Source of the DNA: Prorocentrum cordatum
Lineage: Eukaryota; Sar; Dinophyceae; Prorocentrales; Prorocentraceae
DNA: 64,000 nucleotides
NCBI GenBank assembly: GCA_963575745.1
Contig: CAUYUJ010001315.1
Coordinates: 10,001-74,000, forward strand
Direction: 5' to 3'
The first letter of the stretch is position 1. Each line of letters begins with the position of its first letter. The translations under genes and the position numbers were made by a program. The notes beneath the pieces were generated by a model. That model saw only the letters and a list, made by a program, of their open reading frames with translations, searched no databases and was not told the DNA's origin. Below, in pieces: positions 1 through 10,383 of the stretch.

Positions 1-2099
1 CATTTCTTGCAATATCTGTCGGACAGCGATCCGGACAAAGTAATTCTCAACATCGACGGGGTAGGCGCATTTGACCATATTTGCAGGGCTCGGATGTTCG
101 AACAACTGTTGGCAGATCGCTCTCTACATGGGCTAACGCCATTTGTGCATCAATGGTACGGCGTCCGATCCCACTTCAAATTCAAAAATGACAACGGCGA
201 CATGCTGGATATCATGCAGGGCGACGGGGGTGAGCAAGGGGGTGCTCTGATGCCTGCTCTACCTGCCTTGCCCTCGGGCCTGCACTACAAAGGGTTCGCG
301 ATAACTTACCACAAGGTGCAACACTTATTGCCTATCAGGACGATATCTACGTCATTTGCAACAGGGACGACGTCACAACAATCTACGATTACGTACGTAC
401 AACATTGGTGGACATATGTCATGTGGATGTGAACATAAGGAAACGTGCGGCATGGAACAAGCGCCCTAATACGTGTCCCCCTGGGCTCAACGACCGCGCA
501 CCGAATGCTTGGGCACACGACGAACCAGAACAAAAACAAGGTCTCCGCATCCTGGGGGCACCATTCGGCACGAACGCATACATCACTGCATTTGGAACAA
601 CACAAGCAGAAGAGAAGGCGAAACTTCTGATTATTATCCCCCAGCTCCCTTCCTTGCAATGTGGGTGCTCCTCTTGTGCTTTTGCGGCGTTCCCCGATTG
701 AACCACTTATTGCGGACAGCTACACCCAACGAATCTTCATCGGCGGCGATTACACACGACAACAACATCATCAATACCTTCCAGACTTTGTTCACCACTC
801 CTGGACGGCATGGGTGGGATGCCAGAATGCATGGCATAGATTACGACACGTGGGTCGCACAACCTACGCTCCCTCTACGTTTCGGAGTTTTGGGGCTCAG
901 GGGCTCTCGGCGGACTGCCCCAGCGGCTTACTGGGCTAGCTGGGCTGACTCACTGGCAAGCCTGGTAAATGGGTTCCCAAATGTCGGGCGCGACATCTTA
1001 CGCCGTCTTCGGGCCCTTTCCGGGGAAAACCCTCAAGCATTCGACAACTACCCCGCATGCCTGGCAGCAGTGGAAGCGGCGGGGCGAACTTGCCACAATG
1101 CTGGGTGGCAGAACCGCCCTTTCTGGGAGTCTTTGGCCGCAAGAGGGCGGGCCCCAGAACCACCGCACAACAGCATGGAGCTCGGTGATTGGACCCACGG
1201 ATGGCAATACCATGCATCTTACAAACTGGAATCGGTTGCCTACGCGTCCCTGGTGCGTACTCTTGGGGGCGGGGACGGAGCTCGCCGAAACGCTGCCACA
1301 ACTGGGAAAACATGTCTACGATCATATATGGGCCTGTATGCGGCTACCCGGCTCAGTCTGCCCAGCCACAGATATCCTGACGTTACACAACCCACATATG
1401 GTGTGTGCAATCAGACGACGGCTGGGTATCGGCGTACTGTGTGACGGGGAAGACCCACATGGACATTCAAAAATGACATCGAACCACAACGCCAGGCTCA
1501 ACACGAGACATACGTGGATGGTGTCAGCTTGGCGACAAGTCCTTACCGAAGCAGGCGCTATGATCCCAGACCGCAACGTCGAACGACTCCTGCGGGAAAC
1601 GCACGTGCCTGTACCCCCAGCTGATCAACGACGATTGGATCTGATAGCATCTTGCCTGAATGTGGCGCGAGGTTTGCCGCTCTCCTGTGACGTCACCATC
1701 CTGTCGCCTCTCAAGAGGAACGGGATGCCGCGACCAGGGGCCAACAATAGATCTGGTGGGCTTCTGGAGCAAGCCGAACGCGAAAACAACGAAACTTATC
1801 GTGAAGTCACTACCACCGGGTTACTAGGATCTTTACACAGCTTGGGATGCGAAGTCTTCGGAAGATGTGGAAATCAAGCGGTGGAATTGGTGCCGGCCTT
1901 GACGCGAGAGAAATGCAGATAACTACCACTACGGATCAGAAAAGGCACTACTATGGGGTTACTACACAGATGGTGGGGGTTACTAGGTACTACCTTGCAA
2001 CGATCCGTGGCGCATGCCGTTTTACATGAGCATGCCGACCTACCTACCACGCAGATCGAACCTGAGTGCCCTATCGGTGAGCTGCCAATGGTTGCGTAG
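1..2099 (+). pseudogene. LINE-type reverse transcriptase, decayed copy 1 (5' end outside window)
   Basis: Non-LTR retrotransposon polymerase fragment. The first frame (7-~300) carries the RT metal-binding block NIDGVGAFDH and the following GDGGEQGGALMP block. The catalytic box reads YQDD at 333-344, but in another frame, so a frameshift lies between about 245 and 320. The reading then moves to a third frame (about 640-1340: PRLNH, LPLRFG, APAAYWASWADSL, GWQYHAS) and shifts again near 1340-1390 (IRRRLGIGVLCDGEDPHGH, SCDVTILSPL). A further shift gives a C-terminal RWWGLLG segment ending at the TAG at 2097-2099. At least four frame changes make it inactive. The order of blocks is shared with the copy at 2.3-4.05 kb, which confirms the family assignment. 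Conservation of RT blocks is seen directly; LINE identity is from family knowledge. Confidence 0.85.
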
Positions 2100-2278
2100 G
2101 ATACGGGGCACGGTCGGTGCCTCTTCTTCCTCTCTCCTCCTCCTCCTCCTCCTCCTCCTTTTTCGCTGGTTAGCTGCACTCTGGTGGCTTCGCTGGGCCG
2201 GAGTTTCACCCCGTTTTGGTTTTCAGGATGGCACTTTGCAAAGTGCGTGCGCTGCGTGATGTAATAAAAAAAGGAACG
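2100..2278 (+). mobile_element. 3' untranslated tail of LINE copy 1
   Basis: After the stop codon come a pyrimidine tract of CTC triplets (about 2120-2165), a segment with GAGTTTCACCCCGTTTTGG and an A-rich end (AATAAAAAAAGGAA, 2262-2275). The second copy has the same order (CTC tract, GGGTTTCACCC, GGTTTTCGGG, A-run). This shared organisation marks it as the 3' tail used in target-primed reverse transcription. Confidence 0.6.
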
Positions 2279-2281
2279 GGG

Positions 2282-4050
2282 CGTTCGCGTGCTAGGAGCC
2301 CCAATTGGTAGCCCACACTACATCACTAACTTTGGTGCCAATCTAACTACAGAGCGGACGAAGCTGCTTACATACATTACAAAGCTCTCCGACCTGCAAG
2401 TGGCTTGGCTACTATTGTACTTCTGTTGGACGCCCGAGTTATCCGGGGTAACTCGGGTCCGGGGTAACTCGGGTTTGGGTTCCCGAAAGACGAACCCGAA
2501 TTATCCCTGACCCGAGTTATCCCTGATGATTCGGGGCTCTGGACGCCCGAAATATCCGGGGTAACTCGGGTCCGGGGTAACTCGGGTTTGGATTCCCGAA
2601 AAACGAACCCGAGTTATCCCTGACCCGAGTTACCCCTGATGATTCGGGGCTCTGATTCTGTGCTGTCCCGAGGCTTAACCATATCTTGCGCACGACACCT
2701 CCAGCCTTGGTCCGACCACTGGCTGCATCCCACGATGCTGCCATTTTGGCAACGTTTCGATCGATCTTCAATACTCCAGCTGACACGTCTTGGGACGCAT
2801 TGTTACACGGGATATCTTATGAAAACATGGTGCGACAAACAACGCTGCCACTACGGATGGGTGGAATGGGATTGCGGAGCGCACTCCGTACAAGCACGGC
2901 GGCGTACTGGGGAAGCTGGGCAGATGCGATGCCAGAAATCATCCAACGATTCCCGGATATTGGTAATCAAATACTGCATCGGTTGACTGTGCTACATGCC
3001 GCGGCACCTGATGACACACCTGGTGGCCCGGCATGTCTCCAAAATGCTGGACAAGGAGGTCGGTTGAGCGCACTTGCAGGGTTGAGGGGCCGACCATCCT
3101 GGGCCGAATTGGCGTCGGGGGCTCAGCCGCCAGACATCGAACAACACGAGGTGTGTCTTGGGGAGCACGGTCATGGATGGCAATACCATGCGTCTGCGCC
3201 GATCGAGCGAGCCACGCACGCAGAATTATTACGGGACTTAGCACCCCCAGGGGCTCGGCGAAACGCTGTCTCCACAAGTAAAGCCCGAATATACTCTTGC
3301 ATGGGTGCGTGTGCGTCGGTATGGCTTCTGGTTTATCCAACCACACAGGGGTTAACCATTGCGAACGATCTGATGCAGTGTGCTGTGCGACGACGGCTTG
3401 GTGTGGCGTGTACGTTCGATGGACCCGATCCGCATGGGCACGCACGCTTGGCAAATGCAGCAGACAGCAGATTGCATTCGCGACACAAAGAGATGGTGGC
3501 GGCATGGCGCCAGGTCTTCCAAGAAGCCGGTGGAAGCGTTCCGGATAGGAACATCGAGCGCCTACTCGCACGCACTAACACCCCAGTGCGCCGCCAGGGG
3601 ACCTCCGCTCTTGTGGTTCCAGGTCTTACTGTGCACAGAAATCTTCCGCTGTTTTGCGACGTCACTATTGTCAGTCCTATTTCACGGAATGGGCAACCAA
3701 GAGGTGGGACTAGCAATCGTGCGGGTGCGCTTTTGGAGCAAGCTGAACAGACAAAATAATGGGGACTACCAAAGTGAATTGGGATCTCTGCTCTGCTTGG
3801 GCTCAGAAGTATTCGGCCGATGAGGAGCCCAGAGTATGCAGATTGTCTCAGAACTGGCGCGCGAGCACTCCCGAGGCTTACATGGTAGGATCCGGCGGGG
3901 CGCGACCTTAGGTTATCTACATCGGTGGTGGGGTCTTCTGGGAATTGCTCTCCAATCAGCCGTAGCCCGGGCCATTTTACAGGAAGTGGCTGATTTGCCT
4001 GAGGTGCAGCTGGAACCCACGCCACCTTTTACAGACCTGGAGGTCGTGTG
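2282..4050 (+). pseudogene. LINE-type reverse transcriptase, decayed 5'-truncated copy 2
   Basis: Homologue of copy 1, starting abruptly just after the A-rich tail of copy 1 at the block VLGAPIGSPHYITNFGAN (2289 on). The frame is interrupted at 2427-2655 by a repeat insertion, then runs open from 2662 to about 3750 (AVPRLNHILRT, LPLRMGGMGLRSA, GWQYHASAPIERA, AVRRRLGVACTFDGPDPHGH, FCDVTIVSPISRNGQP, NRAGALLEQAE). A frameshift near 3755 and a TGA at 3821-3823 separate it from the C-terminal WWGLLGIALQSAVARAIL segment ending near 4051. Truncation at the 5' end is typical of LINE integration. The copy has fewer lesions than copy 1, so it is probably the younger insertion. Confidence 0.85.
2427..2655. 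mobile_element. Nested 229-bp insertion: two 113-bp palindrome-rich units with 6-bp target duplication
   Basis: Two tandem units of 113 bp (2427-2539 and 2540-2652) plus a trailing TGA. Each is built from short mutually complementary blocks such as CCCGAGTTA and TAACTCGGG, so each unit can fold extensively. The hexamer TTCTGT occurs at 2421-2426 and 2656-2661. Removing the segment and one hexamer restores the RT frame exactly (codons YFC then AVPRLNH as in copy 1). No coding capacity is seen. It is probably a non-autonomous DNA element; its family is unknown. Confidence 0.75.
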
Positions 4051-4290
4051 ATTTTCCCTTCCTCCCCTCCTCCTCCTCCTCCTCTTCCTCCTCTTCCTCC
4101 TCCTCCTCCTCCTTTCTTTGACGCTGCTTTGCTGAAAGCTGTGTCCCGCCCGCTGGGTTTCACCCACCTTCGGTTTTCGGGCGTGCACTTCCGAGGTACT
4201 CGTGGGGAAAGAGTGGGAGCTGGCGCGGGGGAACAAAAAAAACAACGACGGGGGGGCGGCGTAACGATTTGCCATTATTGCGAAGAGGTT
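4051..4290 (+). mobile_element. 3' untranslated tail of LINE copy 2
   Basis: A CTC/CTT pyrimidine tract (about 4060-4120) is followed by GGGTTTCACCC and CGGTTTTCGGG, then an A-rich stretch around 4230-4246 (GGAACAAAAAAAACAAC). The layout matches the tail of copy 1. Confidence 0.55.
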
Positions 4291-6170
4291 AATTAAAAAC
4301 CTCTCGTGCTAACTTGTTGTTGTCAACATAGTTGCGTCATTCTTTTTTGCTTGGATAATTTTCCGCTGCCCCATGGTGCGGCTGAAATGACACATTGCCA
4401 TGCTGATACGGCCATTGTGCCCTGATCGGGTGGCCATGGCGCAAACATTGGCGTTGGTTGCTGCTACGTGCCCTGGATGCGTTGTAACAGGCGTATTGTC
4501 GTCAGCGCCACACGCCACATTACACCTCGCCCCCATCCAATAGGCGCCCACGAAATAATAGCTGGCCGCTGATATTATCCAATACTACCGTAAGGAATCA
4601 CAACCTGAAAAGACGTGGCCTACTAGCATTGTGGTCTAGAAGTGCCTATCCGATTGTGTATTTTGCTGGTGTGGAGATGTGTGTTTTGTTCAACATGCAC
4701 TTATTTTTTCGGCCTAGCATGTAAGACACAATTCCCTGTGACGTCAGTTTCATGGTAGCCACAGCCTTTCTTGGTTCACAGAGCCAAGTAAGGGCAAACT
4801 ATCCCGATTGCAACATTGCGTTGTCATAGGATGCCCGACTGGTCGGTCCCTGCTCACATATCCCTCTGGGAGACGCCGCGAATCTCAAAATGCTCAAGGC
4901 GTTGGACGCGTAGAACTGCCAACCAATCGCCCACTATTCACCGAATTCAGCTGGGTCAGAAATCGAACCCAATGCGCGGTTCCCATGCAACTATAAAATC
5001 CATGTTCGTTCCGAACACGGTAACGCTACCTCTGGAGGTAACAACACCCGCTCCTCCCTCGTCTTCCTCCTGTAGCAATGCTTTATCCCGTCGGTCTTTG
5101 GCCGCCCGTCTTGCGCCACTGACCACTTTGGCTCGGGCGACACCTCCGTGGCGTTCTTCCCCTCCCTTCGTGGGCTACGTCTCCTTGACCCCTCCAGCAT
5201 CTTCTATACCGATTTCACTTCGGTCGGGCATCGTCATCCTGGCTCACTTGCAGATGGAACAGCCGCAGGTGATCTTGACAACGAGCGGGCAACACTAGAT
5301 TTCGTCAGTCTGGGATCATCCAGACGGTGTTTCTCAAGCCGAATGGGCTGACCATTGACCCTACGATCGTCATATTTCGTCTCGTACTCTCTAATCCAAG
5401 ACGCAAATCCTCCAACCGAACTACGTCCTGGCGGGACACCCGGGACCTCGGCCCGACCTTACCGTTTTTGACCGTGTGATTGTAGGGCATAATCATCCTA
5501 GCTCACTTACAAATTGAACGGCCGCGGGTGGTCTTATCCACTGGGAGTCTGGGAGTCCGGGTGGATCCCCTCCCCCGATTGTGAATGCTTCTGTGTTCGA
5601 AACTGTTGCAGAACAACGGATTACAATGATATGCATCCAAATGAATAAGACAATGGAAACTCGGACACTGAAATGTACCGAACTGCTCAGCAGTCAAGGG
5701 CCGCAGCAGTGACGACCACGCGACACTCAAATTGGCGAGCGCCGACTACCAAACAACGCCCGCATGTTGCGCACCATCGGCCGCCCATGTTCCCATCGGC
5801 CTCTCCACAAACTCTCTTCTCTGGCCGCCCGACATGGGTACGGAAACTGGGAACACTGCCCAGCAACACATGCTGTTCCAATTCAACAGCGGCCGCTGCT
5901 AGGCAGGCGGCCTTCTGTTTCAAATGGGCACAGGCCGCGGCGACGTCGACAACGAATCCTGTTCAAAAGGAGCAGGAACTGCTGTCGGTCTCTGTACCCA
6001 TTCGTTCGTACCCAATTCGATCGTCCCGATCTTCTCTCTTCTGGTTGCGGACACACAGATCGCCGTACGGAGAATGACGCAACGGCCAAGCGACCGACTA
6101 CACGCGCGGCCCACGGCTCCCTCCGCCTTGGGGTGTTGCCAGGGGAGCTCCGGGTCTGTCGTGGTCTCCA
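4291..6170. other. Gene-free interval with a degenerate ~260-bp repeat pair
   Basis: No reading frame here resembles a protein family I know. Two related stretches stand out: 5233-5290 (TCATCCTGGCTCACTTGCAG...) and 5493-5545 (TCATCCTAGCTCACTTACAA...), about 260 bp apart. They suggest an old tandem duplication. Confidence 0.4.
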
Positions 6171-6272
6171 CACCTCGCGCGCTCCTCGAGCCCCTGGCCC
6201 CCCCCCCCCCTTGCCCTGGGCCTCCCCCCCCCCTCCTTCTGCCCTGGGCCTCCGGCAGGGTACTCTATAGCG

Positions 6273-7032
6273 GAGCGGATGGGGTCGGAGGAGGCGTTAC
6301 ATCCTGGACGTATCACCGATGCATCGGCGACGTGGGAATAGCAATAATCGGGCTCCGAATCGCGCCGCATCGACGATGCATTGGCGGTGCGGCGCGATAG
6401 GGAGGAAGGATGAGGAGGGGCAGGAGGAGGAGGAGGAGGAGGAGGACGATGAGGAGGAGGAGGAGGAGAAGGAGGAGGAGAAGGAGGGGGGGAGGAGGAG
6501 GAGGAGGAGGAGCAGCAGGACCCGGAGCCCAGTGGGAGGTCCAGATCCAGGGGCCCCTCGGCCCTCACTGGGCCAGGGCCACCCTTGGCAACGCCAGGCC
6601 GCCCAGGGAAAAAAACACACATCCGAGCCCGAAAATGCGCGGCGCCGCGCAGGGCATCCGGGAGGCGGCGAGCGCAGCCCTTCGGCGGCGCACTCAGAGG
6701 GGTGGCGCGAAGGGGGCGGCCCTGCGGGAGGCCTCTCAGAAGGCAGGGGGGGGGCTCCGCAGAAGGCTCCGGGGGTCTCGTGAAAGGAGGCCTCTCGGAG
6801 GCCAGAGAGGGCCTTCCAAGACATAGCCCCGCCTTCTCCGGAGCCCACCCCCTTCGTAAGGGGCCTCCTAGATGGGGTCGGAGTAGATGGGGCCGGTGTG
6901 GCGCGCCGCATCGTCGATACGTCGGCGACGTCGGCGATGCGTCAGCGACGTCGGCGTGGAGGAAATCGGGCTGCACATGGAGCCGCATCGGCGATGCATT
7001 GGCGATGCGGCGCTATCCTCCGACCCCACCTG
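6273..7032. repeat. Foldback-like segment with GCATCGGCGATGC motifs and a GGA/GGAGGA tract
   Basis: The outer ends are imperfect inverted repeats: ATGGGGTCGGAGGAGGCG near 6275 and the complement of GCGCTATCCTCCGACCCC near 7010-7030. Inside are several copies of a motif like CGATGCATTGGCGATGCG (about 6310, 6358, 6905 and 6970), some flanked by CGCCGCAT/ATGCGGCG arms, and a GGA-rich tract at 6410-6515. Long Pro/Gly/Arg-rich frames across it are products of the repeat composition. Confidence 0.45.
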
Positions 7033-7289
7033 GGAGGCCTAGACTTCGAGCCCCCTCAGCCTCCTCAGAGAAGGCCGCCCCCCTTTGGCTCGGGATCTAC
7101 ACGTTACGTATCCACTGCCTCGGGCCTGGCTCACCCTGGGCTCAGGAACCGTGCATACGCCCTCCTGCTGTGGTCAGCGATGCATCTACCCCGCTCCTGG
7201 GCCCAGGATGGGCCAGGCCCGAGGCAGTGGACGCGCGTACGGCAGGTTCGTGTCGTGCCGACCCCAGCGTTTGTTTTTGACACCGCAGG

Positions 7290-7311
7290 GATCGTTCAAC
7301 CTTGAACGATC
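7290..7311. repeat. Short near-perfect palindrome
   Basis: GATCGTTCAA, two bases, then TTGAACGATC. A related hairpin GCGTTCAACCTGGAACGC lies near 7367, so the GTTCAACCTTGAAC core is locally reiterated. Function unknown. Confidence 0.55.
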
Positions 7312-7319
7312 GGCCGCTG

Positions 7320-8830
7320 CCGCAACGTCCGATCGTTCAACATCGATCGATTCTGGGCCGCCGGCGGCGTTCAACCTGGAACGCCCGCGCTGGGGTCGCC
7401 GCTGGTCGACACGACGCAAACCTACCGTAAGTACCGTTGCCCTGTCTCTGCGCGCGTGCCGTCGGGCCCCGGGCGCGCCGCGCGGGGGGGGCCCGCGGCG
7501 GCGCGCCCTGCCTCCTCGCAGCGGTCGCGCAGGAGGCGGGCAGCGGCCCCGCCGCGTCCAGCGACAGTAATCTGCGTTAGCCTCAGCTGCAGCATCCACG
7601 AACACGAACCATGGCCTCAGAGAGGCTTCGTGCGGGTGTACGCGTCGTTCCTTTCTAATCGTGCTCGTTTGTAGTTGTGCTCGTTTCTAATTGTTCCTGG
7701 CCCCCCAGTGGCCACGCACTGTGGGCGCGTGCGCGCGCTCTTCGGCGCCACCCGGACGGGTGCTCGGCGGACCCGAGGCTCAGACAGGACGACTGCAGTG
7801 TCATGATGCGACCGGCTGAGAACGCGTTCTGGGAGTTCTGGAGTCTCTCTGCCGGCCTTCCGCCGCGCGTGCTCGGCCATTCTTCCTGGCCCCGCGGGGC
7901 AGCAAGGCAAGCTGGCAATCTTGGAGCACGTCGTTGTCACTGTGACTGCTTGCCGTTCCAGACCCGGATCGATGCGGGGGGAGCGGCGCTCTCCTGCACG
8001 CTGCTGCGTCATCACCGGGCGCCTTCCCGCTATCTTCCCGCCACCTGCATGTGCAGTGCCGAGGTACCAGGAAGCTGGAAGCACACATGGCTGGGCTCAC
8101 ACGTGGAACGTCTGGACATGAAGGGCCACGCGCTGGATATATATGTGGACAATTCAGGGCCCCGTAGACCTGGACACGCTAGACCCGGACACCCAACATC
8201 CCTCGAAACCAATTTTCCCAAACGGCGGCGCGAACAAAATACTGCACTGCAACATTTCCAGAATAAACCCGGACTCAGGCCCCAGAAACCTGCAAGACAC
8301 CCCTAAACCCGGACGCAAACCCGAGTCCTGCAGTGCAGCAAACAAAAAATGCACGGGTACTGAAAAACGTGACTTTGCAGGAAAGGAAATCGTTTCCTTG
8401 GTTTTCCGTCTCCTGGTTTATCTGTGTCCTGGTCTCCGGGGGCCTGAAAAGTCGGCGCAACTGGACATCCGGAGGGCCGAGCGCTGGACAAACAATCTAG
8501 CCACACGTGTATCCGACTCTCCCCCTGGCGGCTGGGCCACATGTACATCTCCAACTCCCTGGTACCCGTTGATTAACTATTGGGTGCCACCTCGGTGGCG
8601 CCGAACTCTGGGGCCAACCCTGGACTGGCTAAGGGTGGTTATCTCCATGGGAGCTGATCGCCACTACTGGGCACTGCCCATCCCCCGGAGGAGGGCCAAC
8701 TGAGACTGCCACGGCCCTCCCGCCTGGCCCAAGTCCGCTCAAAATCGGCCCCACAACCCCTCCATGGGCACGCCGCCGAGACTGTGTTTCAAAGGCGTGT
8801 GCATCCAGACGTTTGGGAGCTGTGGGCCTC
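7320..8830. other. Interval with no supported gene
   Basis: The region holds moderately long open frames on both strands (for example 8143-8703 plus) without recognisable motifs, repeats or splice-supported exons. I see nothing I can support here. Confidence 0.4.
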
Positions 8831-8997
8831 CCTCCTCTCTCCTCCCTCCTCCCTCCTCCCTCCTCCCCTCCAAGGGCCCATCCTGGCCCGTTTTCGGCCG
8901 CGCACCCCGCCGCGGCGACGAGCAGCCCCTGTGGGAGGCAAAGCGAGGACGAACGAGGTCAGGGAGGACCGCCGCTGTCTCGACGGGCCCTCTTCCG

Positions 8998-9150
8998 ACC
9001 TCCTCCTCCTCCCCCTCCTCCTCCTCCTCCTCCTCCCCCTCCTCCTCCCCCTCTCCTCCTCCTCCTCCTCCTCCTCCTCCTCCTCCTCCCCTCCTCCTCC
9101 TCCTCCTCCTCCTCCTCCTCCTCCTCCTCCTCCTCCTCCCTCCTCCCTTG
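8998..9150. repeat. CTC/CCT trinucleotide tract
   Basis: A long run of CCT/CTC triplets with a few interruptions. A shorter similar run lies at 8832-8870. The tract generates long poly-Pro, poly-Ser, poly-Leu, poly-Glu and poly-Gly frames that should not be read as genes. Confidence 0.9.
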
Positions 9151-9369
9151 TCGTCCCTCCTCGACCTCCGCGATCCTGCCTCGACGGCCGCAGGAATGAC
9201 CCTGGGCAAGAGTGGCCTTTGGTGCCCGGCGTTCTCGGGGGCCGCGGGGGGGGGGGGGGACCGAGCACGAGCGCGCAAGACGCTGCCACCGCATCGCGTC
9301 CGGCGATCGGGGGGCCCCCTTGGGCCCGCACCAAAGGTCGCTCCAGCGGGAGGTCACTCTTACTGGGTA

Positions 9370-9574
9370 ACCCCAGGAAGCATTTAAGAACCCCCCCGGC
9401 GATATCGTAGCACCGCATTTTTTATTCGATATTCCGAGGGGCCGAAATAACCGAACGATAGCTGTAGCACCCAGACACAAGGAGAGGCTCCTGGTGCCAG
9501 GTAACGCTTCCAGGGTGCGGAAGGGTTATCGATTTGCCGGAGGGGGGGGGGGGTTCTTAAATGCTTCCTGGGGT
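9370..9574. mobile_element. MITE-like element with 28-bp terminal inverted repeats and TA target duplication
   Basis: The left end reads ACCCCAGGAAGCATTTAAGA followed by a C-run. The right end is its reverse complement (G-run, then TCTTAAATGCTTCCTGGGGT). The arms differ mainly in the length of the C/G run. TA dinucleotides lie directly outside both ends (9368-9369 and 9575-9576), the target duplication expected for Tc1/mariner-type transposition. The 205-bp interior has no coding potential, so it would be non-autonomous. Confidence 0.75.
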
Positions 9575-9579
9575 TAGTC

Positions 9580-9720
9580 GAAGCCAATCTGGCGCCAATC
9601 TGGCAGGCCCAATCTGGCAAACGGGGGCAATCTGGCGAGGGAGCCAACGCGAATCCAGACCGGCGAATGACCCCAAATCCTCCAACATGGCCAGGCCAGA
9701 TTGGCCCTTGGGGCCCAATC
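9580..9720. repeat. Clustered CAATCTGGC motif
   Basis: The nonamer CAATCTGGC occurs four times between about 9584 and 9637, with a partly complementary GCCAGATTGGCCC near 9692-9705. A short degenerate repeat. Confidence 0.45.
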
Positions 9721-9807
9721 CAGTCTGACAGTCTGGCCTTCGACTACCCAGTCTTACGTCTTGTCCACGGGTACCCACCCCGGTGGCGCCGAGCTCGGTG
9801 GGCGGCC

Positions 9808-9996
9808 TCAGGCCGCCCGCCACGTCCACGCGCCGCTGCCGCCCTCCTCGAGCAGCGCCGCGGCGTCGCTCCGGCGCCTGGCCGGGCCAGCAGGCTCCAG
9901 GTCCGCCGCCCAGGGGTCCAGGAATTCGGGTCGGGGATCGATGGCAGAAACTTGCTTCCCCCAGACATTGACTCCACCGCCGATGTCCAAGACAAA
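9808..9996 (-). CDS. Exon-like minus-strand segment, function unknown
   Basis: The minus frame reads FVLDIGGGVNVWGKQVSAI, then IDPRPEFLDPWAADLEP, an Arg/Ala-rich stretch and a stop at 9808-9810. Composition is protein-like (mixed hydrophobic core, few repeats) and codons end mostly in G/C. Its upstream (right) edge is the first unit of the 99-101-bp tandem array, whose other units repeat the FVLDIGG codons and then diverge. Either a terminal exon whose 5' part has been tandemly duplicated, or chance. No family recognised. Confidence 0.3.
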   Translation of the reverse strand, partial: FVLDIGGGVNVWGKQVSAIDPRPEFLDPWAADLEPAGPARRRSDAAALLEEGGSGAWTWRAA

Positions 9997-10272
9997 TGCC
10001 TGGGATGCTCAACAGATCTACGGAGCACTCGACGTGTGCTCCGTAGGCTCGACCCCGTGGTCGAATCCCTGCTCCCCGCCGATATCCAGGACAAACGCCT
10101 GGGATGCTCAGTAGATCTACGGAGCACTCGACGTGTGCTCCGTAGAGGCTCGACCCCGTGGTCGAATCCCTGCTCCCCGCCGATATCCAGGACAAATGCC
10201 TAGGATGCTCCATAGATCTACGGAGCACTCGACGTGTGCTCCGTAGGCTCGACCCCGTGGTCGAATCCCTGC
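9977..10272. repeat. Three-unit ~100-bp tandem repeat, each unit with an 11-bp-stem hairpin
   Basis: Units begin near 9977, 10077 and 10177 (spacing 99 and 101 bp) at CGCCGATATCCAGGACAAA. Each contains an inverted repeat CTACGGAGCAC - loop - GTGCTCCGTAG (hairpins 10018-10046, 10117-10145, 10218-10246) followed by CTCGACCCCGTGGTCGAATC, which holds a second small inverted repeat. The units are almost identical, so the amplification is recent. Confidence 0.8.
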
Positions 10273-10383
10273 TTGACGTGTGGCTTCGACGGGGCCCGGG
10301 CCAGCGGGGCAGATGGCTCGTGCTCCTGCCGCTCGTGCTCCCGCTGCTGCCGGTGCGGATTGCCCTCCGCTCTTCCCCGCCGA

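Noticed and set aside
2733-2746. GCCATTTTGGCA resembling the core of the dinoflagellate spliced leader
   Set aside because: It lies inside the RT coding sequence of LINE copy 2 and lacks the following CTCAAG and the preceding CCGTA. A second CCCATTTTGGCC at 35943 also lacks them.
6098-6988. Long minus-strand Pro/Ser-rich open frame
   Set aside because: It crosses a GGA/CCT repeat and several dispersed repeat motifs; all frames there are open because of composition.
8739-9418. Overlapping poly-Pro, poly-Ser, poly-Glu and poly-Gly frames on both strands
   Set aside because: They are translations of the CTC tract and overlap one another; the right end runs into the MITE-like element.
9977-10272. 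CRISPR-like array
   Set aside because: The units are contiguous and wholly repeated, with no unique spacers; the hairpins are part of a 100-bp satellite.
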